A stretch of 64,000 bases of DNA from Amaurobius ferox (taxonomy: Eukaryota > Arthropoda > Arachnida > Araneae > Amaurobiidae), in NCBI GenBank assembly GCA_951213105.1, contig OX578138.1, positions 62,957,826 through 63,021,825 on the forward strand, written 5' to 3'. The notes beneath the pieces were generated by a model. The model did no database searches and was not told the DNA's origin. It was given only the letters and a program-made list of their open reading frames with translations. Numbering within the stretch: position 1 is the first letter of the stretch; every line of letters begins with the position of its first letter. The translations under genes and the position numbers were made by a program. Below are positions 47,437 to 57,645 of this stretch, piece by piece.

Positions 47437-47563
47437 TCACTTCAAAAATGTTTGATTCGTGATCAGGGATGCTTGAAACGTGCTCTCCCGTCGAAAACTC
47501 GAATTCGAATTTTCGACCTCGTCACAATACTTTCCTTATACATTATGTATATAAGGAAAGTAA
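46617..47563 (+). mobile_element. Family A element, complete (A6)
   Basis: At 947 bp this is the best reference copy. It has the 5' end TCTGATGTGGGCAACACATG, subterminal ACTTTCCTTATATAATG, a GCCAA/TTGGCGA degenerate array (about 46,725-46,860), a conserved A/T-rich right half, a long CA microsatellite (about 47,366-47,432), the GGGATGCTTGAAACGTGC block, a 28-bp palindrome with one mismatch (47,490-47,517), and the terminal hairpin ending TAAGGAAAGTAA. No flanking target duplication is evident. Confidence 0.88.
47366..47432. repeat. (CA)n microsatellite in A6
   Basis: About 33 uninterrupted CA units sit in the family A microsatellite slot. Translations of it give only dipeptide repeats and are not genes. 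Confidence 0.95.
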
Positions 47564-47879
47564 TTTCTTAATTTCTCTATTATACCAATTGAAAGTTGTT
47601 TAACTGACAACTTTCAAACCGTTTTACCAACATTCCAAGAATTGGCAATACCTTGATAGCTGTTAATCCTTGCTTAACGTGATTGCAAAAGAATTTTATC
47701 AGTGTGTTTTGCCATGCGAATATATTAAAAATAAATTGATGACAACCCCCAAATAAAATCCAAATCATGTTTAAAACTAATTAAAAATGGCAAGTCTTTA
47801 TTATAGTAATAGGAAGCTGCTGAATTATAACTGACCAAAAATTCTGTCAAAACTGCAAACTGTGTCGATACCTGTATAA

Positions 47880-48370
47880 CGGCAAATCCTTGTATAATGC
47901 AACTGCAGATGAATTTTAATGGTAAATCCTAGTATAATGCAATTGCAAATGAATTTTAACGGCATTCCTAGTATAATGCAACTGACGATGAATTTTAACG
48001 GTAAATCCTAGTATAATGCAACTGCACGTGAATTTTAACGGCAAATTCTGTACAGGGTGTCCCAAAAAAATTGACCAAAGTTGTCTAAAGGGTCGTCTAA
48101 AAATTTAAAAACTGTAACCATTTGAAACTGAATGGGAGGACTATGTTTTTAACGTAGTCTTATGTCATACCTTACTTTCAACATTTTTGCAGTTTACATT
48201 GCCCACTTATATCCAACACGTAAAGTATTAAAGCGAGTTTCAATCTTTTTGGGGCACCCTGTATAATGCAATTGCAGATGAATGTTAACGGCAAATCCGA
48301 GTATAATGCAATGCAGATGAATTTTAACGAAAAATCCAAGTATAAAGACAACTTCAGATGAATTTTAACT
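47880..48370 (+). repeat. 40-bp minisatellite, interrupted by a MITE
   Basis: About seven units of roughly 40 bp with consensus pieces GGCAAATCCTAGTATAATGC and AACTGCAGATGAATTTTAAC occur at 47,880-48,052 and 48,262-48,370. The gap is filled exactly by a TA-flanked mobile element. Confidence 0.9.
48053..48261. mobile_element. Tc1/mariner-type MITE (209 bp)
   Basis: The terminal inverted repeats CAGGGTGTCCCAAAAA and the reverse of TTTTTGGGGCACCCTG are flanked by TA on both sides (48,051-48,052 and 48,262-48,263). The TA duplication and size fit a non-autonomous mariner-like element. There is no coding capacity. Confidence 0.85.
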
Positions 48371-48554
48371 TTGTGTTTGGTCGTAGTGAACCATTCACAT
48401 ATCTTTCATTATTTATACGAACGACTAAGGAGAGAACAAGAATATAATAAGCTTTACTAACCTTTTTAAGCATGTTTACAGCGTATTATTTTTAAACATT
48501 TCAACTAACGGTAGATTTGTTTAAACGTGCCGAAATCTAGTCAGAATCAGAATA

Positions 48555-48567
48555 ACTCAATCGCTAT
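48555..48567. repeat. Target-site duplication of truncated Jockey copy
   Basis: ACTCAATCGCTAT here is repeated at 50,498-50,510, flanking the minus-strand copy. Confidence 0.88.
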
Positions 48568-50497
48568 ACGAGTGTCGTACAGGACAGAGCACCAGGAGCG
48601 AAGCGCCTTTAATCTCCAGTTTCAATATGTGGTTCTTATCGTCAAACTGTGACATTAATTCAGTGACCCTAATTGGAGGTTCGAGGTTTTTATTTACTAC
48701 TTTCAATTATTTTTCCTAGCTCCTAGTGTGGCAGTTTGTTGCACATTTAGAGTTTAAGCAGTTTGGGGGGTTGATGCAGATCTAAGGGTTACCTAGCATT
48801 TTGGCAGATTAGTGTTTAGAACATTTTTATATAAAACATTAGTCGCGAGTCTTATTTAATATCAGATGTTTGAGGTGGGATTTTTTAATTCCGATTATCG
48901 ATGTTTAGAACAGCGCGGGGTCTCTTACGACATTTGGCCTTGCGATGATCATAGTCATTCAGATTGAATAATAGTTCATTTGGAACGGGTGGCAAATTTT
49001 TGTAAAATTTAAGCGCTAGCTTTTTAATTTGGGTTCTAACAGTTTTTATTTAAGTCATTCCTAATTACCGAGTTTCTTAAGTACCTGGGAGCTTTCCTGA
49101 TAATCCGTAGGATTTTATTTGTTTTGTCTCTAGGAAGACTATTGTAGTTTTACGGGCATATCCCCATACGGGTGCTGCATACAGCATTCCCGGGCGGATG
49201 ACCGATTTATAAATTAGTAGTTTGTTTTGATAACTGAGATTTCCGTTTCCTATCATTGGGCATCAGACTCCTGTAGTTATATATACTTTTTTATTAAGTT
49301 CGTTAAGTGCTGTTTCCAGGTTAGGTGGGAATCTATCGTTACACCTAGGTATTTAGTAGATTTTTCCGCGCGTAGCGCATGGTTGTTTATGTACAGTGGC
49401 GGCGGAGGTTTACGTTTTCTCGAGAAATAAATCCGATGACATTTATTGGGGTTTAATTTTTTTCGCCATTTTTCCAGCCAAGTTTGGAGTATGTCTATGT
49501 GTTGTAGCTGTCTGTGCATTACTGAGACGTGACGTAATGGTGTTTTGCAAGCATCGCACTGTCGTCTGCATAGAGTGCCAGCTCTGTGTTTGGAGTCCTG
49601 GGGATGTCGTTCAGGTATATGTTAAAGAGTGTCGGGCCCAGGATAGAACCTTGCGGTACACTACTTTTAATGAGCTTGGGTGTAGATAAGTTATCTCCTA
49701 CTCTGACTTGAAAGTGTCTGTTATTTAAGTATAAAATAAAAAGTTTGACAAGAGCGTCAGGGACTTTTAAAGTGATCAATTTGTACGCTAATCCACAGTC
49801 CCACACTTTATTAAAGGCTTTTTGTATGTCCAAAAAAATCGCAGCTGTGGGTGTCTTGTTATTGAGACCAGAAGATATGTACTCTACCACTCTCAGCAAT
49901 TGATGAGTGGTGGAGTGCTTTCGCCGAAATCCAAACTGCTCCGGAATGATAATGTCATTCTCACTAAGGTGCGTGTTCAGTTTCTAAAGAATTATTTTCT
50001 CAGTAATTTTACTAAGTGTCGGTAGGAAGCTAATTAGTCTGTAGTTGTCTGGAATTGTGGCATCCTCACCTGGCTTATGGATTGTTATAATTATCGCTTC
50101 CTTCCATTCTTTGGGGAAATAGTTCAGTTTCAATATTTTATTTATTAAAATAGTCAAGTAACATATTACGTTTAGGGGTAGGTTTTTAACGGCAATATTT
50201 CTGATTTTGTCGTGCCCTGAGCTTTTGCGGTTTTTGATAATTTCCACTATCTCCTGCGGGGTGGCTGGGTTAATCTCAACCGTTACCGGGGAATTCCTGA
50301 AGTTATTTAAAGTTTGTCTAACAATTCTTAGGGTGTCCTGACACATTAGATCGTGATTTGCTTGGAATTGCTTTTCATAATGGCTTGCGAGGGCCTGGGC
50401 TTTTTTCTCGTCTGAATATGCGATTTTAGCGACATCTATTAGTGGCGGGAGCTTAATTTGAGGTTTCCTGAGCCTTTTTGCGAATTGCCAGAGTGAT
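48568..50497 (-). mobile_element. 5'-truncated copy of the 17-kb Jockey element
   Basis: This 1.93-kb minus-strand insertion matches the full-length element from within ORF2 (codons for LWQFAKRL) to the 3' end, including the UTR and its hairpin with one mismatch. An exact 13-bp target duplication proves an independent insertion. The TA run in the 3' UTR is short here. 5' truncation is the usual product of incomplete target-primed reverse transcription. Confidence 0.93.
48890..50497 (-). pseudogene. ORF2 reverse-transcriptase fragment, frameshifted
   Basis: The minus-strand frames at 50,346-49,984, 49,899-49,519 and 49,519-49,277 together follow the 19.4-kb ORF2 from MCQDTLR to beyond SRKRKPPPPLYINNHAL. 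They keep FLDIQKAFNKVW (motif A aspartate present, second aspartate changed to asparagine), SVPQGSILGPTLF and YADD. Frame breaks occur around 49,985, 49,520 and 49,275, and the C-terminal part near 48.9-49.2 kb is further damaged. It cannot encode an active enzyme: it lacks the endonuclease and is broken. Confidence 0.9.
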
Positions 50498-50593
50498 ACT
50501 CAATCGCTATCAACTGGAAATCCTTTAGAAACGTTTTTAAGTATCTTATTCTGATAAATAACTTTTCTATATTAAAAAGAAACCTTGCACTTT

Positions 50594-50720
50594 TTACTTT
50601 TCTTATATACATAATGTATAAGGAAAGTATAGTGGCGGGGTCGAAAATTCGAATTCGAGTTTTCGACGGGAGAGTACGTTTCAAGCATCCCAGATCACGA
50701 GTCAAACATTTTTGAGGTGA

Positions 50721-50783
<63 letters not shown>

Positions 50784-51542
50784 CAGTGAGTCTGTGAAGA
50801 CGATATCTCACGAACGAATGGAGCAATTCGAATGAAATTTGGTACAAAAATCACAATCCGTGAATACTGAAAGCCTATTGTTTTTAAACGTAATCGAAGG
50901 TTCAGAACCCCCCTAAATTTTCGAGTGAAATTTTGAAAATGTCATCAAAAAATCAAAACCTTTAATATAGATACGCAAATATATATTTCTTATGTAATTT
51001 TCCTTAAAAAACGATTGACATAAACTTTAGAACACTAGTATGAACCGTTCTCGAGATATTGCACATTTTTCAAATAAATTTTTCAAAAAGTCCTATAAAT
51101 TAAAAAAAAAATTAACTGTTGAGAAATATGTTCACTATGTAATATCATGCGATAAATTTGGTGACATCATTCTCATGGATCTAGCTCGTTCCATTCCTGA
51201 GAAAAGATACTTTGAGTAATATTTTTGTATTTGAACGTCAATAGTCATTTATCTGCTATAAGAATAACTTATTTCTCCGTCCGTAACGCTTGGCGAGATT
51301 TTGGCGTCGAATTTGGCGAAATGTCGCCAACTTGGCGACTTTTTGAAATGTTGCCAAATTAACGAAAATCTCGCCAAATGGATAAAAATGACGCTAAATC
51401 AATTAAAATGACGACTAATTGTCGAAAATTCAATATCTTGGAAAGAATAAGTATCTACTATAAGAAAAACCATTTTGTTTTACTGTAAAAGTAGTAAATT
51501 TATTGCATTATATAAGGAAAGTCATGTGTTGCCCACATCAGA
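50594..51542 (-). mobile_element. Family A element, complete (A7)
   Basis: This minus-strand copy has every module: 5' end at the right edge (complement of TCTGATGTGGGCAAC), array (51,288-51,420), TG microsatellite (50,726-50,781), a near-perfect 28-bp palindrome, and the terminal hairpin at 50,596-50,626. It lies about 85 bp from the truncated Jockey copy, with no sign that one interrupted the other. Confidence 0.88.
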
Positions 51543-52030
51543 TTTTTTGACTGTGTGTTCTGAATAGACGACGAAACGTACCCTTATGAAATTCTACATA
51601 TAGACTAATATGAGCCCATAGACGCTCGTGACGGGACTGAAACTTTAAGCTTTAGTTAATTAAACATTTATTAATGAGACATAGCATGGATTATATGGGC
51701 AAAGATTTACTGGGTCGAGCCAACTTCCGACTTCTCTGTCATTGTTCATTGGCAGAAATGTCACAAATATGACGACACGCATCAGAAGTATACATTTTTA
51801 TTATTAGACTAGGCTACAACGTAAATTAGTGCACTTGAGTTTGAATGTAGTTGCCGAGACAGGTGTTGGTAGATATTACCATCAAATTACAAGAACGGAA
51901 TGTGCACTTGTTGGAATATTTTGTTTATCGTAGCATCATTACAACGAAAACGACTTTCGACTGTAAACATATTGTGTGGTTTTAGATTATTCCTGTAGTT
52001 AAAATGTTAATATATATACATATATATATG
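51543..52030. other. Unassigned interval
   Basis: No gene or repeat family recognised. It ends in a short TA-rich tract where the next element inserted. Confidence 0.45.
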
Positions 52031-52564
52031 CAAGGTAGGATCAAAAAGTTCAGAGACAATGCTGATATCTCCAACCCTGATTGGAGGAGAGGGGAACTAT
52101 TTTACCGTGGCGTAGAGGCACATGTAAAGCGAGATGTGAAAAGGAAGAAGCAGGTCCGCAGTGCACGGTTTTTCCGTGAAATGCGTGTCAGTGAGCTGTA
52201 GTCGTTCGCTTTCGCTGAAATTGGAAATGGTGTTTGAAGAACAACGTTCGAATATCAAACTCTGCCAGCGTTTAGGGGAAATCGCCAACAGAAACATTGC
52301 ACCTGCTGCAGCAGGTGCAATGTTTCTGTCGGAAATTTCCTCCAAACGCTGGCAGGATTTGATATTCGCACGTTGTTCTTCAAACTCCATTTCCAATTTT
52401 TGCGAACGGCTACAGATCACTGACACGCATTGTCTGGAAAAACATCTGCTTCTTTTTACATCTCGCGTTACATGTGCCTCTACGCGACGGTGAAAGAGTT
52501 CCCCTCTCCTCCAATCAGGGTTGGAGATATCAGCACAGTCTTCGAAATTTTTGATCCGACCTTG
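52031..52564. mobile_element. Palindromic foldback element made of two inverted mariner 5' ends
   Basis: The two arms, about 278 and 256 bp, are inverted copies meeting at CACCTGCTGCAGCAGGTG (centre near 52,308). The ends read CAAGGTAGGATCAAAAAG and, on the complement of the right end, CAAGGTCGGATCAAAAAT, and sit in TA-rich flanks. Near the centre each arm encodes a start resembling the first helix of mariner transposases: FEEQRSNIKLCQRLGEI on plus, FEEQRANIKSCQRLEEI on minus. The element is thus an inverted duplication of a mariner end plus transposase N-terminus. It cannot encode a transposase. Confidence 0.8.
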
Positions 52565-52842
52565 TGTATATATATATATTTATTTGTTTATTTATCCTCC
52601 TATACTATTATAAGAATTCTAAAGGACTTGCAAGGGTTATTCATAATTGTTAACTCATTAGATTTTATTAAAAATGCGAAGAACTCTCAGAAGTTTGCGC
52701 ACGAATCAAGCAGGGGCCGAAAACATAACGAATATGAATATTTCTCACAGTAAGTATTAATTATATTTAATACAAAATACTACTTTATTGCTTACATGAA
52801 GTACTGCATATGTTTTCTTTAAAGTATTTTTAATTTCCCTGC

Positions 52843-53956
52843 AATACTTGGTACTGTATAGAGAAAGTATTGGAATCATATCGAAAATCGCAACTAGAAT
52901 TTTCGACGGATCTACGCATTTCGTGACCTGTTGAAAACGAAAAAACTATTTTTAGAGGGACGTCTGTATGTGTATGTGTCTGTCTGTGCAATGTATGTAT
53001 CCAATTCAACTCAAACTATTTGACCAAATTTCATAAAATTGTATATATAAGTCATTTATGGGTTACCCTGGCGCTGATTAGGTTTTGGTAAGATTCGGGA
53101 TAAAAAAAAAACTGTCAATTTTTGCGAAATGACCCGCAAACTTCGCGTGTATTCATTCTAGCTAGAAAACTATATGACCCAATTTAACCAAATTTTGTAG
53201 ATAAGTCACATGTGGGTCACCCCTGGAGATGATTAGATATTGGTACGATTCGCAAAAAGAAAATCGCCTGCCTTTTTTAAGAAATAGTCCGTAGAAATTT
53301 TCAAAATCTGAATTAAAACTGCGGCGTACGCTCAAATTTATCAATTAAATGCTTGTTTTATACTTAAATTTTGAAGATGAATAGAATAAGACAAATTCAA
53401 TTACTCTAGGACTAACCGCTCTCCAACTTTCGCATTTTTGCTGCGCAGCTTTTGAAAATACATCCAATTACCAGGGGTGTAGTCATAAATTCAGTCATGC
53501 CGGAACGCTCTAACCTGGGTGGTATAATACCACCCAGTTCCCTCAACCCCTCTCCCACCAATACCACTGGTATTGTTGGGAAGGGCTGGGGGTTGAGGAA
53601 CAAAATGGAAGTAAAATCATGACATGGGCAAGTCCGATAGAAAATATCATGGGTTTTCAGAATCAAAACATAAAATACATTTAAATGTTTGTTAATTTAA
53701 ATATTACTTACAAAAACTTTGCAGAAATATTAATCTCATCACTTTCTTCTGGCTGTGCTTCACGTGTTCTTGTGTCGTGAGCAGAGCCATTTACCACATG
53801 AAAACATAAATTGAATTAAAAATCCAAATTCAGTGTCATTTCAAATAATTTTTCGTGTTATTTTGTGTTATTAAACTCAATTTAATGAATTATTAAAGAA
53901 ATAAAGAAGAAGAAATTTGAGCCTAAAAGGATAGTCATGTGCTGCCCACATCAGCA
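52843..53956 (-). mobile_element. Family B element (B3), with a 440-bp insertion
   Basis: On the minus strand it has the 3' hairpin remnant at the left edge (CCCTGCAATACTTGGTACTG), GACGGATCTACGCATTTC-like block, CAGA/TG run, and paired modules with GGGTTACCCTGG and CCAAATTTTGT complements. Homology to B4 stops near 53,475 and the family 5' end reappears at 53,925-53,956 (TGCCCACATCAGC). The intervening 53,476-53,920 is foreign, contains small palindromes such as GGTGGTATAATACCACC, and is unclassified. Confidence 0.68.
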
Positions 53957-54071
53957 TTTTAATTTCTAAACTCCAAAACAAGGTGTACATTTAATACTTC
54001 GAGAAATATTTTTTCTTCTAAAGCTAGCATATTTTCAGTGTCTTTCAAATTAGGACAAATAATAAAAAAAA

Positions 54072-54816
54072 TCTGATGCGGGCAGCACATGACTTTCCCT
54101 GCAGACTTATATCTACGTTCTCTTTATTTAAATTAAATTCAATTCATTCGTAATTCAATTTTCGTTCTCATTTGGTAACTGGACTTATTTTCAAATGTGG
54201 CGTAGAGAAAAAACTAAAATATCTCAAGAACGGCTAGTCCTAATGTAATAGGGTTAATCTTATTCTTTTCTTCGTTAAAAATTACTTATAAAACAAGCAT
54301 TTATTGGATATATTTGAGTATACGTAGTTTTTCATTTTAGATTTTGACGATTTTTGCGGACCATTTTGCAAAAAAAAGCAGGTTATTTTTTTCCGAATCG
54401 TACCAAAAGTTAAACAACACCAGGGTAACCCATAAGCGACTTATCTACCAAATTTTGTAAAATTCGGTCTATTAGTTTTTAAGCTAGAGTGGGTACAAGC
54501 AATTTTGGGGAGCCACTTCGTGAAACAAGGCGGGTTCTTTTATCCCGAATCGTACTAAAAACTAATGAGCACCAAAGTCACACGCAAGTGGCGTAACCAC
54601 CAAATTGTATGCAATTCGGTCCATTAGTTTTTGAGTTAGAGTGGATACATGCATTACACAGACAGACACACACACACAGACGTCACGCTAAAAATAGCTT
54701 TTCCGTATTCTAGAGGTCCCGAAACGTGTAGTTCCGTCGAAAACTCGAGTTGCGATTTTCGTCATGATTGCAATACTTTCCCTATACATTATCATGTATT
54801 GCAGGGAAAGCAAAAA
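54072..54816 (+). mobile_element. Family B element, complete (B4)
   Basis: It starts TCTGATGCGGGCAGCACATG and ends in a hairpin remnant around CTTTCCCTATACATTATC/GTATTGCAGGGAAAG, then CAAAAA. The 5' subterminal ACTTTCCCTGCAGAC is the inverse of the 3' end. The middle has two related modules (GATTTTTGCGGACCATTTTGC and CCATTAGTTTTTAAG or -GAG), a short CA run and the block GTCGAAAACTCGAGTTGCG. Confidence 0.85.
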
Positions 54817-55569
54817 TCTGATGTGGGCAGCACATGACGTACCCTGCAGACTTATATCCGCGTTCTCTTTATTTTAATTAAATTTAATTCACTTTTCAAT
54901 CAATTTTCGTTCTCATTTGGTAACTGGACTTATTTTCAAAGGTGGCGTAGAGAAAATGCGAAAAACCTAAAATATCTCGAGAACTAGTCCCGGAGTAATG
55001 GAGTTGGTCTTATTCTTTTCATCGTTAAAAATTACAACAAGCATTTAATGGATATATTTGAGCATACGTAGTTTTTATTTAAGATTTTAACGATTTTTGC
55101 GAATCATTTTGCAAAAAAAAAAGGCAGGTTATGTTTTCCCGAATCGTACCAAAATCTAATAAGTACCAGAGTGACCCACAAGTGACTTACTTACCGAATT
55201 TTGTGAAATTCAGTCCATTAGTTTTTCGTTAAAGTGGATGCAGCCAATTTTTGCGGACCATTTCGCAAAAAAAGTCGGGTTTTGTCTCTGCGAATCCTAC
55301 CATAAACTATTCAGCACCAGGGTCACAACCAAGTGACTTACCTACCAAATTTTATGAAATTCGGTCCATTTATTTTTTGAGTTGTAATGGATACATACAT
55401 TGCACAGACAGACAGACAGACAGACACACATGCAGACGTCACGCTAAAAATAGTTTTTTCGAATTCTAGAGGTCTGGAAACGTGTAGATTCTCCGAAAAC
55501 TGGAGTTACGATTTTCGGCATGATTACAATACTTTCCCTATACACTACCATGTATTGCAGGGAAAGTAA
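54817..55569 (+). mobile_element. Family B element, complete (B5), head to tail with B4
   Basis: This copy starts at the base following B4 (TCTGATGTGGGCAGCACATG) and shares its full length with B4, ending CAGGGAAAGTAATAATG. The adjacent downstream sequence is a family A piece lacking its own 5' end. A CAGA run lies at 55,402-55,421. Confidence 0.85.
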
Positions 55570-56660
55570 TAATGTAAGAGATCCACGTAACTGTGATTTT
55601 ATCGTTGAAATGTATATTTGGCAATTTTTCGGATGACAACATATGAAACTAATTCAGAGTACCCAATTAACTTATATTTCGCGGAACTCTAAATAAACAT
55701 TCATCAATATCGATAGCATCCTCAATAAGCAATATAGTCCGTAAATTAAAATATTTTAATAATTAATTCATCAGTTAGGCATCATTTTCATGAATTTAGC
55801 GTCATTTTTGCAATATTGACGATATTTTTGTCAATCTGGTCCGAAATATTACCAAGTTGGCAATACTTTGCTAGATTATTCACCAAGTTCGCCGAAATAC
55901 ATCACCAAATGTTACAGATTAACGGAGACGGGGCGCGACAGCCCAGTGGTTAGCGCGTGGGACTTGCACTCTGTCGGCCCGGGTTCGATTCCCGTCACTG
56001 CCAAAACTGCCGCCATGTTCACGCGGAGTACGATCACGTTAAACATGTGGGTCCGTAAGTCCCGTCGAGAGGTTGGTTGTAGGGAAAGGAGGGTACGGCC
56101 TCTCCCCCACTTGGTTCCGGTCTAAATTGGGTGGAACTTCCAGGCCTTCCAAACAGATACCTTATACCCTTCTGGTGGGTCGGATGGGTTGGGTCGAAGA
56201 AGAAGAAAACAAACGGAGACGGAAATCACAATTTTCATAGCGTTACTTCCCATTTGGCGTTATTTTTATCCATTTGTCGGCATTTCTGTCACTTTGGCAA
56301 CACTTAAAATAGTCGCCAAGTTGTCGACGTCCTGCTAAATTTTTCGCCAAACGTCACGGACTGACGGTTGGATAAATGAGTTATTATTATAGTCTACTTT
56401 TATGTTCTTTCCAAGATATTGGAGATTCATAAATTAGTCGTCATTTCATTGATTTAGGTAAGGCTTCATCAATTTGGGGAATTTCTAACAATTAGTGACA
56501 TTTGGCAACTTTTAAAAGGTCTGCATGTTGGAGATATTCCGGCAAATTCGTTACCAAAAGTCTGCCAAACTTACGGATGAAAAAATAGGTATTTCTTATA
56601 GTAGATACTAGTCTTAACAAGATATTGGATTTTCTCCAATTAGTCGTCATTTTCATTGAA
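55570..56660 (+). mobile_element. Family A fragment (A8), interrupted by a SINE
   Basis: It begins with sequence equivalent to position about 355 of A2 (ATAATGTAAGAGATCCACG), continues with CAATTAACTTATATTTCGC (the empty site for the 37.6-kb insertion) and several GCCAA/TTGGCGA units, and is split by a SINE at 55,932-56,211. The 5' terminus and 3' module are missing. Confidence 0.7.
55932..56211 (+). mobile_element. tRNA-derived SINE, complete, with 11-bp target duplication
   Basis: The A box-like CAGCCCAGTGG (about 55,939-55,949) and B box GGTTCGATTCC (55,982-55,992) form the pol III promoter. The body is nearly identical to the SINE at 30,848. The tail is GAA-rich (GTCGAAGAAGAAGAAAAC). AACGGAGACGG flanks both sides (55,921-55,931 and 56,212-56,222). 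Confidence 0.92.
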
Positions 56661-56689
56661 ACAAAATTCAAAGGATGGAATAGAAAAAA

Positions 56690-56912
56690 ATGAAAACACA
56701 GAGAAATAAGAAGGAAATTGCTGAACAATTGCGTTTCGAGGTAAGCGCAAATCAAAACAGCAAAGATATTAACTGCCTAGCTTGTGATGAACTTTATATT
56801 GATACAGTTGGCGAAGACTGCCAACTGTGCTTGCTCTCAATGCGTATCTTGGTGGCATGAAAACTGTACTGGATACAAAGAAAGGAAATCCATCTGTCAC
56901 TTTTGTAAGTAA
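56690..56912 (+). pseudogene. pogo-type transposase C-terminus, zinc-finger relic
   Basis: From ATG 56,690 the frame gives a lysine-rich stretch, then NCLACDELYIDTVGED. After a frameshift near 56,820 it continues CSQCVSWWHENCTGYKERK and ICHFCK, then a stop. The spacing C-X2-C ... C-X2-C-X4-H-X2-C ... C-X2-C matches the PHD-like zinc finger at the C-terminus of many invertebrate pogo/Jerky (DDE_1) transposases. The catalytic core is absent, so only a tail fragment survives. A hairpin 117 bp downstream may be part of the same element's end. Confidence 0.65.
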
Positions 56913-57028
56913 CATAATTCATTAATGATTGTACACCTTTAAACTCTATTAGTGTTTTGCACGCTCTTTAAATGCATCAAAAGTCTTGTTAGGTCAAAAT
57001 TTGCGAGTTGTCATCTTGCCCCGTATGG

Positions 57029-57066
57029 AAAATCATCTTGCCCCAACACTGGGGCAAGATGATTTT
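57029..57066. repeat. Perfect 16-bp hairpin
   Basis: AAAATCATCTTGCCCC and its exact complement flank a 6-bp loop. An additional direct copy, TCATCTTGCCCC, lies just upstream at 57,011-57,022. It could be a terminal repeat of the pogo-type relic or an independent MITE end. Confidence 0.85.
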
Positions 57067-57645
57067 TTTTTTTTACAATATGTTAAGATATGTTTTTGTA
57101 TGGTTTAATTTGGCTGATTATCCGATATAAATTTTTTATTAATAATGGAGCGTATGAATAATTTATTTATGTTGCAAAAAATATGTATTATAAGTTTTAC
57201 GAATTAAAAAAATAATCAAATTCGCTAACATCGTCGTCTAACCCTGGTCTCCCCTAAGTATTCAATAATTCAATTACAAAACAAATGATTTTGAAGAAAT
57301 GGAATGAACTTTTTGAACTTTACTAAAGTTCTATTGCACAGAATGCTATTCACGCAAAAACCATTTCGGTTCAATCAATCTAGATTCACCGCCGATTTTT
57401 TGCAGTGGAGTGGCACTAATATACTTACAAAAATGTGTCATACGTCAGATGATAATTATAGGCCTATTTTTTATCAATCGAAAACGATGGTGTTTCCTAT
57501 AGTGAAAGAATATTTATTTTAATATTTATTACAATATTTCTCTAGGCATTTCTATGATAAGGGCCTTGAAAAGTTTCAAAAGAAATACCTATACTCTAAA
57601 ACTTCTAACAATTCAACAGAGTCGCTTCAATATTTAAATAAAAAA
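57067..57645. other. Unassigned AT-rich interval
   Basis: No gene or repeat recognised. A 72-codon ORF at 57,304-57,522 has no motif. Confidence 0.45.

Noticed and set aside
47233..47571. Cys-Val and Thr-His repeat ORFs on both strands
   Set aside because: They are products of the long CA run in A6, with no protein signal outside the run.
53476..53920. hAT- or piggyBac-like insertion within B3
   Set aside because: The sequence is foreign to B3 and contains small palindromes, but no clear terminal repeats or target duplication could be defined.
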